DNA from: Saprospiraceae bacterium
Lineage (GTDB): Bacteria; Bacteroidota; Bacteroidia; Chitinophagales; Saprospiraceae
NCBI GenBank assembly: GCA_013214355.1
Contig: JABSSL010000088.1
Location: 1 to 64,000, forward strand
Length of the DNA stretch: 64,000 nucleotides
Direction of reading: 5' to 3'
Positions 7,824-18,200 of the stretch are shown piece by piece. The stretch's first letter is position 1. Each line of letters opens with the position of its first letter. Under the pieces are notes generated by a model. It searched no databases and was not told the DNA's origin. It saw only the letters and a program-made list of their open reading frames with translations. The translations under genes and the position numbers were made by a program.

Positions 7824-10800
7824 TTACTTTCCTGCCGCCTGAATTCTTCTCAAGAAGATTTTTGCCACGCTAGGCTCCACTGCTTGGATTTCATAGGTTT
7901 CGCCATCGGGCATTTTTTGGATCAAATCCTTGTTTTTGAGTCCAGTTAAGGCCTCCATGAAACTTGGGTTATTCGAAGTAATTTCCAGAATACCTTGCTT
8001 GAATCCAAAATAGTAATACAGCTCGCTGGGTGACTTTAGATAAACGTAGAGTCGATCATCTTCATTGCTTGGCATCCTAAATTCAATGGTACAATCCAGC
8101 ATTTTATTGATGGATTCCCCATTAATACTGGTCACTCCAATCTTCTTTTCCTTTGATAAAAAAGATTGGTAATCAGGATCCCACTTGAGTTTAAGTCGAC
8201 TAAAGAGGAAGGTATAAGGGTTGAATTTTTTCGGAATATCTAAGAATCCCGAAGAAATACCATCTATTGCCTCTTTTATTTCCTTATTAGGGAACAATTC
8301 AAACGCGGCCTTTTTGTAAAAGTTAATATCGGTCAAGTAAGTGATATTTCTAGCATCAAAACTGGAGGATTGTACATCCTTGACGATGATATTCAATAAG
8401 GCTTCCGGAACAATTAGTTGAACCCCAGCCATTAGATCCACATCCAAAGGAATCTCGGGAAGGATATTAGGCATCAGGGAAGTTGTATCATCCTCTGCAG
8501 CCATCATATCTAAATCTTCCTCCTCTTTCTCTTCTTCCTCTTCCACTGGAGGAGGAATCTCTGTTGTCGCTATCCCTGCAGCATCCACCTTGATATATTG
8601 CAATCCGGAACCGATGTTAAATCGTCCTTCTGCCTCTACCTGTCCGGTTTTGTTCTTGAAAACAAAAACATTGCCTCTGCCTTCGTTACTAATTACCTTT
8701 AGTGAATCACCAAATATGAATTGATCCTTTTCTTTGTTGTATTTCAAGATTCCAGTAACAGGAAAAATAGCGCGGTCTTTCCGGTAAGTCAAAGGGGCCA
8801 TAACTCTAGGATAAATTCGAGTCGTTTCTTTACTCAGGAAGAGTCCAGTTCGCAAAGGATCTCCTTCAAAGCTCTTAGGCGTGTCAAAGCTAATCGCTAG
8901 GTCATTCTTGTCTCCTTCATTGCTGATCGTAAACCAGTAGGACTTGTTTAGCGTATCAGCATCAAGCTTAGCAAAACCATCAAAATTCAAATTCTTAGAC
9001 TCCGCATTAAGACTAATCGTCCCTTTGAAGCTCGTTTTATGATCAATATAGAAATCATCAATTTCATTGACCTTACCCGTGGCTCGAGTTACCATTCTCT
9101 TGTTCTTCCAACTTCCTTTACCGACGGGTTGCCCAACAATATTCTGTAATTCAATCTCCTGCTCCCGATCTCCAATATTGTACTCATAAAAACCACTCGC
9201 TTTATACATTCTACGCCCTAGGATCTCAATGGAAGCGCGGTTAATCACGTGATATTGATTGATGGTATCCGCAATAATCTTAGAGTTTTCCAACTTCGAC
9301 ATGTAGCCACCGGGTTGGATTTCCACGTACTCACTATCTGGATAAATGAAAGCATCCGCAGCAACGATGTAGGGCACTCCGCTAATATTCAACTGACTTG
9401 ATTTTAAGTCGTAAAAAGCTGCTTTCCCTTTAAATTCCAAGGAGTCCTGCTCTGGGTGGATCGAGGTAAAAGTTCCCAGCTTGTCCTCCTCCGTTTTGAA
9501 TTTGATGGTCTCTTCCTTCATATCCCAGTCGAACTCATTCATGGAGGTAATGTACTGGTTATAAGGAAGTGTGGTCACTAGGAATTCATCATTCGCCTTG
9601 AAGGTACCGATCTGTTCATCAAAATCCACTGCACCTTTCACATTAGAGGTGGTTAAGGCTAATTCTCCGGCATCAAAGGCCTTGATACTCAAATCCGTGG
9701 TATCTGCATCCGCAGAAAAGGCACCAAAGGAAAACAAGTTGGAGTTCATACTCGCCTTATCCCAGTCAAACAAGCCATTTCCTTTCAACCCATCAGGGGT
9801 AAGAATCATCACCCCTTGGAAAGTATGGTTGTTGTCTTTGAAGAGTGCAAAAGGTTCTTTACGTGGAGTTACGTACATACTATCCCGATAAGGGCGCCAG
9901 TCGATCTTCACTTCCTCACCACGAACCTGGGGTACCTCAATACCACCTCGCATTTCCTCTAAGTCAAAACGCTCGGCACTGGCTAGTGCTTGCTTTGGCA
10001 TGAACTGGATATCTTCGGAGTTGATCGAGGCATTGAGATAACTTAGATCTCCTTGCCCCTGCAGGCCTTTATTACTAAGGCTAATCGCACCAGTGTAGTT
10101 ACCCTTGCCCTTATAGGCGGGATAGCCTTTTTCCGGTGTCTCCGTAACGAAACCTAAGGAAAGGTCTTCGTCTCTCAGCTTCAAAGTTTCGGTGAAATCT
10201 GGGAAGATACTCGCAGACTTCATGGTTCCCTGAAACTTAATATCTTTTGCCGTATAACCATCCAACTGGTTGAAACTAAAGGCCTCCAGCTGGAAGAAGA
10301 AAGAATCCCGGGGATAAGTCGCAATAGAATCTATCCCCTCATAAAAAACGTAGGAGTATCCTCGAGTGCGCAAGGATGGGAACATGGCGATATCATCCTT
10401 ACCCGATTTATTGGATGGAGCATCAATCAACAGCACTCCTTGCAGTTGTTCTATTCTAGAGCCTAAAGCCAAGGCTACCTTTTCTTTGTCTCGATCCGCT
10501 TCTCCGGTCGGTACATATAGGTCAAAGAAGTCTACGGAATCCAGCTCAATGATGAACTTGTCATAATCAAATCTAAACTCTCGCCCCTCCAAGATACTGT
10601 AACCGGCATATATGCGTCCATCCAAGTCCATATCTCGATGCGCCTTCAAGGTCACCTGCTTATTATCCGGCATGATCGCCACCTTTTGACGAGGACTGAA
10701 TTCTATATTCTTCACGCCCTCCAGTTGGATCACATCATCCTTGAGGTTAAAGACGCCATTGGTACCTCTAGTGGCAGATTTGATCCTCAGTGCATCATAA

Positions 10801-12389
10801 TCAACCTGTTTTCTACTGGCGTTGGTGTAGTGGAAAACCTTTTCTTTCACCTCTACCAGTTGCTTATCATTATCATAGTTGATAAATCCTTCTCCGACGA
10901 GGTTGTAGAGCAAACTTTGAATGTTGTCCACGGTAAAAGAAGAATTGATCCTTTTCGCCAATAGGTTTGCATCAATGAAGTTGGTCCCCTCCTTTTCGGC
11001 CGTAGCCTTCATAATGGCAATCGGATTCGAGGTGGCGATATTCTGAAAGCGCTCAAAATCCCGAAGATTAAAATATCCGAAGGATTCAAAATACACGTCC
11101 TCTTTGGAAGAAATACTCACCGTGGGCTTACCAATCACGATGGAATCGCGTCCGACATAAGCATTGATCGTTTCCGCATCAATATTCACTTCGTGCAAAG
11201 AGTCAAAGAACGGATTCCTGTCACTACCCCGCTGCCCCCTTGACAGCTGAATTTCTTTGGTGGGAATCTCAAATCGCAAATTGACCGAGGGATGATACAG
11301 GGAGTCAGCATCGAAATACAGAACAGCTTCCACACGTTCACCCACGATCCGTTCCTCTCTACGGATGGTAAATAGTTCGCTATCCCCTTTGAAGATAACC
11401 TGGTCATCGTTGTCTAATAGAGTTATTCTTGCTCGCTCTTCCTTACTACCAAATCCATACAAGGTCGTCCCCTGCATTCTGATCCCTCCTTGGTATTCAA
11501 CGCCTTGTCCGAGGTTATCTACCTCCAAACGAGACTTGTAAGATTCAAATCGAGGGAAGGTCGCACTGGTCACATCAGAACCGGGCACTAGTTTATCACT
11601 AAAGGAACCTACAATAGTTTCCCCGCCAAAGAAGAGCGGATAATGTAAGTAAGCTGTATCTACCTTGTAAAGACTCTTCTTCACTTCCAGCTCATAATCA
11701 CTTAGTTCCACATAAACACCGGCGTCCAAGCCGGCCTTTTCCCAAGTGGCTTTACCCCCCTTACCTTGCCAGATTCCTTCCGTAGGAATAAAAGTCCCGG
11801 TAGTCTCGTAGATCAGTAAAGAATCTTGTTTACGCACGGCTACCAAATTCAACTCTTCAAAATTTACTTTCGCCTCATGTTCCAGGTAGGAAAATGTGAA
11901 TTTGTCACCCGGGCTATACCAAGAAGTACCGGTCTCGGAGTATCGGATAGCACGATACTCAAAGAATGTGGATGAAAACTGCAAAAAACTTCGAAAATCC
12001 TTATTGGTTCGATTATCTCGATCCTTTAGCAATTCCACCACCACCTGGTGCCACTCTTGGAAAGCCGTTTTTTCACTAACTCCTTGTTTTGCCTTGAGCA
12101 AAGCAGCGAAGTAATCCCCAAAGTAGGGGTTGGCTGTCATCCGCTGCTCCAACATGATGTTAGAGGTCTTCAGGATCTCTTCTACTTCCTTTTCGTCAAA
12201 CATCCCACCTTTGAAGACTAATTCGAATTCTTTGAAAGTTTCTTCTAGTGCCTTCTGTTTTCCAGAAGTCATGAAACTTCCCAATTGAGACATAAATTCA
12301 GATGGATTCTCTGAAAACTCCTCGAGTCGTTGAGCCGAAAGTGTCAACCCAAAACAAAACAGGAGACAGAGGAGATAAAGCTTCTTCAT
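7824..12389 (-). CDS. Very large exported protein of unknown function (1521 aa)
   Basis: I do not recognise a characterised family. The N-terminus is a clear signal peptide (MKKLYLLCLLFCFGLTLSAQ). The first 150 residues look helical; the rest is rich in alternating hydrophobic residues and short turns, suggesting an extended beta structure. Two adjacent segments resemble each other (about 9955-10110 and 9685-9832 on the plus strand), both following the pattern G-x-hydrophobic-x-L ... GL-x-G-x-G ... A-hydrophobic-N-S. A very acidic linker (runs of Glu near 8490-8570) precedes the last quarter. There is no T9SS sorting domain. The gene starts 10 bases after prmA and is likely the last gene of the folD-dinB-prmA operon. 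Periplasmic or outer-membrane-associated location is inferred. Confidence 0.85.
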   Translation of the reverse strand: MKKLYLLCLLFCFGLTLSAQRLEEFSENPSEFMSQLGSFMTSGKQKALEETFKEFELVFKGGMFDEKEVEEILKTSNIMLEQRMTANPYFGDYFAALLKAKQGVSEKTAFQEWHQVVVELLKDRDNRTNKDFRSFLQFSSTFFEYRAIRYSETGTSWYSPGDKFTFSYLEHEAKVNFEELNLVAVRKQDSLLIYETTGTFIPTEGIWQGKGGKATWEKAGLDAGVYVELSDYELEVKKSLYKVDTAYLHYPLFFGGETIVGSFSDKLVPGSDVTSATFPRFESYKSRLEVDNLGQGVEYQGGIRMQGTTLYGFGSKEERARITLLDNDDQVIFKGDSELFTIRREERIVGERVEAVLYFDADSLYHPSVNLRFEIPTKEIQLSRGQRGSDRNPFFDSLHEVNIDAETINAYVGRDSIVIGKPTVSISSKEDVYFESFGYFNLRDFERFQNIATSNPIAIMKATAEKEGTNFIDANLLAKRINSSFTVDNIQSLLYNLVGEGFINYDNDKQLVEVKEKVFHYTNASRKQVDYDALRIKSATRGTNGVFNLKDDVIQLEGVKNIEFSPRQKVAIMPDNKQVTLKAHRDMDLDGRIYAGYSILEGREFRFDYDKFIIELDSVDFFDLYVPTGEADRDKEKVALALGSRIEQLQGVLLIDAPSNKSGKDDIAMFPSLRTRGYSYVFYEGIDSIATYPRDSFFFQLEAFSFNQLDGYTAKDIKFQGTMKSASIFPDFTETLKLRDEDLSLGFVTETPEKGYPAYKGKGNYTGAISLSNKGLQGQGDLSYLNASINSEDIQFMPKQALASAERFDLEEMRGGIEVPQVRGEEVKIDWRPYRDSMYVTPRKEPFALFKDNNHTFQGVMILTPDGLKGNGLFDWDKASMNSNLFSFGAFSADADTTDLSIKAFDAGELALTTSNVKGAVDFDEQIGTFKANDEFLVTTLPYNQYITSMNEFDWDMKEETIKFKTEEDKLGTFTSIHPEQDSLEFKGKAAFYDLKSSQLNISGVPYIVAADAFIYPDSEYVEIQPGGYMSKLENSKIIADTINQYHVINRASIEILGRRMYKASGFYEYNIGDREQEIELQNIVGQPVGKGSWKNKRMVTRATGKVNEIDDFYIDHKTSFKGTISLNAESKNLNFDGFAKLDADTLNKSYWFTISNEGDKNDLAISFDTPKSFEGDPLRTGLFLSKETTRIYPRVMAPLTYRKDRAIFPVTGILKYNKEKDQFIFGDSLKVISNEGRGNVFVFKNKTGQVEAEGRFNIGSGLQYIKVDAAGIATTEIPPPVEEEEEKEEEDLDMMAAEDDTTSLMPNILPEIPLDVDLMAGVQLIVPEALLNIIVKDVQSSSFDARNITYLTDINFYKKAAFELFPNKEIKEAIDGISSGFLDIPKKFNPYTFLFSRLKLKWDPDYQSFLSKEKKIGVTSINGESINKMLDCTIEFRMPSNEDDRLYVYLKSPSELYYYFGFKQGILEITSNNPSFMEALTGLKNKDLIQKMPDGETYEIQAVEPSVAKIFLRRIQAAGK

Positions 12390-12399
12390 AAGACAGGAT

Positions 12400-13221
12400 T
12401 CATGATATTAAGGAAATGCAACTCCACTTGTCCAATCGCTTCTTTTCATCGATAGTGAAGCCCACAGTTTTCGCGCTTGTTAGTACCAATTCTTCATCCT
12501 CTTGCAGGATACCGGAGATTAGCAATATGCCACTTCTTTTTAGCTTATTATATAACGTGTTTAAGCTATCTAAAATTACATTTCTATTGATATTAGCTAA
12601 GATAATATCGTAGCCGCTATCCAGCACCACCTCTATGCCCCCTATATAGACTTGAACTACGTCCACGTCATTTAACTGACAGTTTTCGATGGCATTCTCA
12701 TAGGCAGGTTTTTCGATGTCGACGGCATCGATCAACAGTGCTCCCATTTTGGCGGCCAGAATTGCAAGTATACCGGTTCCCGAGCCAAAATCTAGGACCT
12801 TACTTTTCTCTAAAGGAAGGTCCTTCATCATTTGAATCATCATCCGGGTCGTAGCATGGTGGCCTGTACCAAATGCCATTTTGGGGTTAATCCTAATCTC
12901 GTACTTTACGTTAGTTATTGAGGGATGAAAATCTGCTCGGATTCCGCAGAAATTATCGACTATGATTGGCGTGAAGTTTTCCTCCCATACCGCATTCCAA
13001 TTTTGGTATGGGATGAGTTTTCTTTCATACTTGAACGGAACTTGAGTTTGCAGGTTACTTAGGTGAGCTTCCAATTCGGGAGTGGCATGATTTGCCGGGC
13101 AAAAGGCTAATATTTCTCCATCTTTTTCCTCGAAGGCATCAAAAGATAGCGTGGAAAGGAAGGCCAGCAAGATATCTTGCTGCGTCTGATCAACTAAAAA
13201 TCTATACTGATAGCTATCCAT
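12400..13221 (-). CDS. prmA: Ribosomal protein L11 methyltransferase
   Basis: A 273-residue SAM-dependent enzyme that trimethylates ribosomal protein L11. It shows the PrmA hallmark INPKMAFGTGHHATTRMM (residues 111-128), the SAM motif LDFGSGTGILAI (143-154) and the ANINRNVIL motif in the C-terminal third. The N-terminal region is the substrate-binding domain. Length is slightly shorter than E. coli PrmA (293). It starts 4 bases after the stop of the dinB-like gene and ends 10 bases before the giant exported-protein gene, so the three appear co-transcribed. Confidence 0.94.
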   Translation of the reverse strand: MDSYQYRFLVDQTQQDILLAFLSTLSFDAFEEKDGEILAFCPANHATPELEAHLSNLQTQVPFKYERKLIPYQNWNAVWEENFTPIIVDNFCGIRADFHPSITNVKYEIRINPKMAFGTGHHATTRMMIQMMKDLPLEKSKVLDFGSGTGILAILAAKMGALLIDAVDIEKPAYENAIENCQLNDVDVVQVYIGGIEVVLDSGYDIILANINRNVILDSLNTLYNKLKRSGILLISGILQEDEELVLTSAKTVGFTIDEKKRLDKWSCISLIS

Positions 13222-13225
13222 ATAA

Positions 13226-13747
13226 TTATTGGTCTGAAGAAACTTGACCTGTTCTGTATTTTATGGTCGAAGGCGCTACCCCGACCTCCAAAGCAATAGG
13301 AATTTCGGGGAAGGCTTGTTGAAATCCAATTTTGATAATGGCAATGTGATGAACTGCATGATCATGAGCAAACATCAATTCTCTACCTACCGTACTTTTC
13401 AGCAGCGGTCGGCTATCGGTAGAATCTGAGGAAAAATCAGCCAACACCTCCAAGGATGCTAGCTCTTCAAATCCATCGATCACTTCTGCCGCTCTTAAAA
13501 AAGCATCCCTTGCATAGCCTGGATGCTGCTCAATCCGAGGATCTCGAGCTCGTCGGGCGTAATCTATGGTCCCTCGGGAGACATCATTGATTAAGCATTG
13601 ATAGAAATCAAAGATATGCCTAAAATGCTGCCCCAAGCTAGATCCATTATAAATTGGTAAGGGGCGGGCATATTGTTCTTCATCGAGGGAGCTTAAGAGT
13701 TCAACGATCTGCGCAATAATGTTTTTTGTTCCTGTTTTACAGTCCAT
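13226..13747 (-). CDS. DinB-family protein
   Basis: A 173-residue four-helix protein of the DinB/YfiT metal-binding superfamily. The conserved histidines appear as GQHFRHIFDFY (residues 39-49) and HDHAVHHIAIIKIG (128-141), which would form the metal site. Some members are thiol-dependent S-transferases; most are uncharacterised, and the substrate cannot be read here. It lies between folD (60 bases upstream) and prmA (4 bases downstream) in the same direction. Confidence 0.82.
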   Translation of the reverse strand: MDCKTGTKNIIAQIVELLSSLDEEQYARPLPIYNGSSLGQHFRHIFDFYQCLINDVSRGTIDYARRARDPRIEQHPGYARDAFLRAAEVIDGFEELASLEVLADFSSDSTDSRPLLKSTVGRELMFAHDHAVHHIAIIKIGFQQAFPEIPIALEVGVAPSTIKYRTGQVSSDQ

Positions 13748-13807
13748 ATGTACAAACTATATTGTCTGGTTATTTGGGGGCAAAAGGAACTGATGCTCAA
13801 CAAGAAC

Positions 13808-14686
13808 TTATAGGGTTCCCTTACTTGCCTTAAGTGTATTCATCAAAAGAGATACCACCGTCATTGGGCCAACGCCTCCGGGGACCGGTGTGATTAGGCT
13901 CGCTTTCGGGGACACCCCTTCAAAGTCAACATCACCGCAAAGTCTGTATCCTCTTTTTCGAGTCTCATCATCCACCCGGTTAATGCCCACATCAATAATC
14001 ACTACGCCCTCTTTCACCATATCGGCTTTCAGAAATTCTGGAATTCCAATGGCAGCGACGATAATATCTGCCCGCCGAGTATGGCTCTCTAAATCTTTAG
14101 TCCGGCTGTGACAAATAGTAACACTTGCATTACCGGGATAGTTTTTTTGCGCCAAGAGAATACTCATCGGCATTCCGACAATATTACTTCGTCCTAACAC
14201 CACTACCTCTTTACCTTCCGTAGGCACTTCATAACGTTTCAGCATTTCCATAATCCCATTAGGCGTGGCCGGCAAATAAGCAGGTAGCCCCTGCGCCATT
14301 CGGCCAAAATTGCTCGGGTGGAAACCATCTACGTCCTTCTTGGGATCAATAGCTAGCGTTACCTTGTGTTCATCAATGTGTTTTGGTAAGGGCAATTGGA
14401 CGATAAATCCATCAATATCAGGATCCTTATTCAAATCTGCCACGACAGAAAGTAATTCCTCCTCCGTAATCGTGGCCTCCTTTCTGATCAGGGTTGACTT
14501 AAATCCTACTTGTTCGCAAGAACGAACTTTATTTCTAACATAAACCTGACTGGCGGGGTCTTCTCCTACCAAGACGGCCGCAAGATGCGGAATTTTATCT
14601 CCGTTAATCATCATAGCAGCGACTTCGGAAGCCATCTCATCCTTAATGCGTTGAGCTAGTCCTTTACCATCTAATATATTACTCAT
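13808..14686 (-). CDS. folD: Bifunctional methylenetetrahydrofolate dehydrogenase/cyclohydrolase
   Basis: A 292-residue FolD enzyme of one-carbon metabolism, converting 5,10-methylene-THF to 10-formyl-THF. The catalytic Tyr49 and Lys53 occur in [20 protein letters not shown] and the C-terminal [10 protein letters not shown] signature are both present, as is the GRSNIVGMP nucleotide-binding segment. Length is canonical. It is the first gene of a minus-strand run continuing into dinB-like, prmA and the 1521-residue exported-protein gene. Confidence 0.96.
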   Translation of the reverse strand: MSNILDGKGLAQRIKDEMASEVAAMMINGDKIPHLAAVLVGEDPASQVYVRNKVRSCEQVGFKSTLIRKEATITEEELLSVVADLNKDPDIDGFIVQLPLPKHIDEHKVTLAIDPKKDVDGFHPSNFGRMAQGLPAYLPATPNGIMEMLKRYEVPTEGKEVVVLGRSNIVGMPMSILLAQKNYPGNASVTICHSRTKDLESHTRRADIIVAAIGIPEFLKADMVKEGVVIIDVGINRVDDETRKRGYRLCGDVDFEGVSPKASLITPVPGGVGPMTVVSLLMNTLKASKGTL

Positions 14687-15237
14687 CCTTCCTATTATAG
14701 CTTTGTGTGAATAAAAAAGTAAAAATAGGAATTAATCCAGGTAAGCGACTTGCCCTCGACAAAGAATATAAAAAAGTGGCACTTTTAGGTACTTAGGGTA
14801 AAAAGTGGCTTTTCAATTTCAAGGAAAAAAATATTTTTACAGTAGGAGGCTTATCTTTTAGGATACGAGTTCGAAATATTGAAATTATTGCACTGGCTAG
14901 CCAGCCAATATGCTCGCCAATCCTGCAGATGGCCCATCATTAAGGTGGGATCAGTATCCCATCGCTGTGTTAATTTTTCCGGGATGCGACAAATTTCTAT
15001 TAGATTTTTTTACTTTTGTTGGTGTTCAATAGCAACTGACTACAAACTACTTAATTGCTCCATTTTCCTGCTCAGACTCCTCTCACCATTCTGTGAGCTG
15101 GTAGAAGACTATTCTCCAAATAGACATCTATACTCAGGTTACTTTAGTCCTCGAAAAGTAATGTCCACCTTAAGATATTGTCGTCCAACAACTTATAATC
15201 TATGGTCCCAATTAACAAACCCATTAAATTGATCCTG
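14687..15237. other. 551-base intergenic region with clustered small palindromes
   Basis: This divergent gap separates folD (minus) from the SprB-repeat adhesin gene (plus). A reading frame across it has no recognisable protein and is not called. It holds three small symmetric elements within 70 bases: CTGGCTAGCCAG (14893-14904, perfect), GATGG-C-CCATC (14928-14938) and TGGGAT-CAGT-ATCCCA (14946-14961). A TAnnTTTG box follows at 15011. The grouping suggests regulator binding sites or a structured leader, without proof. Confidence 0.5.
15011..15018 (+). promoter_or_regulatory. Candidate Bacteroidota -7 box (TACTTTTG)
   Basis: TACTTTTG matches the Bacteroidota -7 consensus TAnnTTTG exactly. 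It lies about 220 bases before the adhesin start at 15238. No TTG/TTTG -33 element is visible 17-23 bases upstream, so it would be weak or activator-dependent. Confidence 0.35.
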
Positions 15238-18200
15238 ATGGCAATATGTAAGAGAAGCTACATCGCCCTCCTGTTCCTTTTAACTAGCTTAAGCAGTTCG
15301 CTTCTTGCGCAGTCAAATGTCTTTGATATCACGCAAGGCCGAGTGGAATCTTGTTCTGGTACTTTCGTGGACAGCGGCGGCTTGTTTTCAGAATATGGTC
15401 CAGATGAGAATCACACGATCACCATTTGTCCGGAAAATGCTGGCCAATACGTCAAGCTGACCTTTACCTCCGGATTGGATATTGCCGATATGGATGTCCT
15501 AACCATATTTGATGATACCACTGCTAATGCCAATCGAATTCTCATCACCTCCACAGAACTCGATATTCTTAGCAACCCTTTCAGCGCACAGGCTACCGCC
15601 GTAAATCCAACGGGCTGTTTGACGGTCACTTTTGTCTCTAACGAAAGTGTTCAACTGAGTGGTTGGAGTGCAGATGTCACCTGTACACAACGATGCCAAA
15701 TGATTGAGGCACGTATTGCCAGCAGTACCCCCATCATCAATCCACCAGATACTGGCTATATTGATGTTTGTCCAGGGGACCTAGTGACCTTGAGCGGTCA
15801 AGGGGTGTATCCTCAGGATGGATTGTTTTACCAGCAATCGGATCTTACCTCCACCTTTCTTTGGAATTTTGGAGACGGTACCGAAGCGGTGGGCCCGAAT
15901 GTGACTCATGTCTACGATGAGCCAGGCGGATATGTCATCCAACTAACCATCACAGATACGGAAGGTTGTACCAATAGCAACTTTCTTACTCAGCGAGTCC
16001 GTGTGGCACCCTATCCAAACTTTAGCACTTTTACAGATTTTTCTGCGCAAACCTGTAGCAATGATACCATCACCTTAAGAGCTTCCACTGATCCAGGAGA
16101 TGGTAGTAATGTTGTAGCCTCACCTGGAGAGGCTGGCTTCTTGGCTGGTGGTGTTCGTTCTGATTCACTAGCCTTGCCTGATGGAACAGGTACCGTTTAT
16201 GAGACGAGCATATTATTAACGGACTTTGGTCCTGGGCAAGTCCTGGAAAATGCGGCAGATATTGAGAATGTATTTGTTAATATCGAGCACTCTTGGATGT
16301 TTGACCTGGACGTTTTCGTTCGCTGTCCGGATGGCACACAAGTTATCCTGCAAGAACAGACCTTTGATGTAGACGCAGTATTCTTGGGCCAGCCTATCGA
16401 TGGCGATGAGAATATCCCTAATTCAGTGGGAGTTGGATGGGATTATTTCTGGGTTGCTGATCCCGGCCTTCCAACTTGGCGGGAATACTGGGTGCAAAAT
16501 GATCCAGACACCTTACCTTCTGGTAATTATCGACCTTCAGAACCCAACATGTTTGAACCGCTGGTAGGTTGTCCTCTGAATGGAGAATGGACCATCGTCG
16601 TACAGGATTTGTGGGCCGTAGACAACGGCTGGATTTTTGAATGGGGTATCAATTTCAACCCTGATATCTATCCGAGGCTGGAACGATTTACCGTGCCCTT
16701 GGTGGACTTAGCCTGGGAACAAAACCCCTCCTATCTATATAATTCGGCAGATTCGATTGCAGATATCCTTCCTTTTGCAGGAAGTGAAAGTTATACCTTA
16801 AGTGTTTTAGATGAATTTGGTTGTACTACAGATACGACGATCAATGTAGTAGTATTGCCGAATAATCATCCCGATTGTAGAGATTGTCAAGAGATTATTC
16901 AGGAAACGGCTGACGTACTCCAATGTACCCCTGAAGCCGTGAGCTTTGATGTAGATGCCAATGTTCCAACAGCGGAGACTTTGGTGTTTTCTTCTTCTCC
17001 AAACCATCCAGTCGGAAATGCTAATAGCCCTCCCGGAAACCCGCACCGCAGCTTCCTAGCTGTAAACGGTGTCCGGCCTATTGTTTTAAATAGCGTCTTC
17101 ACCCAGGTCTCTTCGGTCTGTATTGATATTGAAACAGATTGGGTGGATGATTTAGTCATATCCTTAATCGCTCCTAGCGGTGAACGATTAGAACTATCCT
17201 CCAATAACGGTGGGGGTGGTCAGAACTATACCAACACCTGCTTTAGTCCTAATGCATTAACTAGTATTACCACTGCGGCAGCTCCATTCACGGGTACTTT
17301 CCAGCCAGAAGGAAGCTGGGCGAATCTGACAGGAGCGACCATCAACGGGAACTGGGCCTTGGAGATTAGCGATGCATTTGGTGCCTTACAAGTGGGACGA
17401 CTGAATAGTTGGTCCATCACCTTTGAATCGGTTAATGCCGTAACCTACAATTGGACTCCAGCAACTGGCTTAAGCTGTACAGATTGTCCTACACCTACTG
17501 CAAATCCTGGCGGTAGTACTGACTATATTTTGATGGCTAGTGATGAGTACGGCTGTACTGCCACAGATACCATTTCTATCGTACTACTAGATGATATCAC
17601 CGCTCCAATCGTAAGCTGTGAAGTAACAGACCTAGGTCAAATCACTTATACCTGGACTCAGGTAAATGCCTTTGATAATTACGAGGTGAATCCCATTATA
17701 AATGGCGTAGAAAGTGGCTGGACCGGTCCCGTAAATGCGCTCACTTATCAAGTTGAAGGCCTGAGCCTAAATGATGTGGTGGAACTTCAGGTACGAGTGG
17801 CTCCAGGTGCGAATCCGGTCAACTGTGAACCGCCGATTGGTAGCACCTCTTGTTTGTACGATGCTTGCTTCTTGACTGCTACTACGGCTAGCATAGTAGG
17901 TGTAAGTTGTTTTAACTACAGCGACGGAACAGCTGAGATAGCAGTGGATAAAGGAATTGCTCCATTTAATTACTCTTTGGACGGCAACCCAATCCAAACC
18001 TCAAATATTTTCACAAACCTAGCCGTTGGCACTTATACTGTGGTCGTCGAAGATGATCAACAATGTCAAGACTCCGTAACCTTTTCCATCGCCAATGCGG
18101 CACCCTTTACCGTAGCTCTAGCCATAGATAATACGATTGATTGTTTTGGGGAAGATTCAGGTGGGGTTTCCGCCGCTTTGACAGGTGGAACGGGTACCAC

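Noticed and set aside
14879-15232. 117-codon open frame in the gap before the adhesin gene
   Set aside because: Composition is random-like (many Cys, Trp, Tyr), no family pattern, overlaps the adhesin start and contains several palindromes.
16807-17204. Minus-strand open frames inside the adhesin and other large genes
   Set aside because: They are antisense shadows of strongly supported coding sequences without their own motifs.
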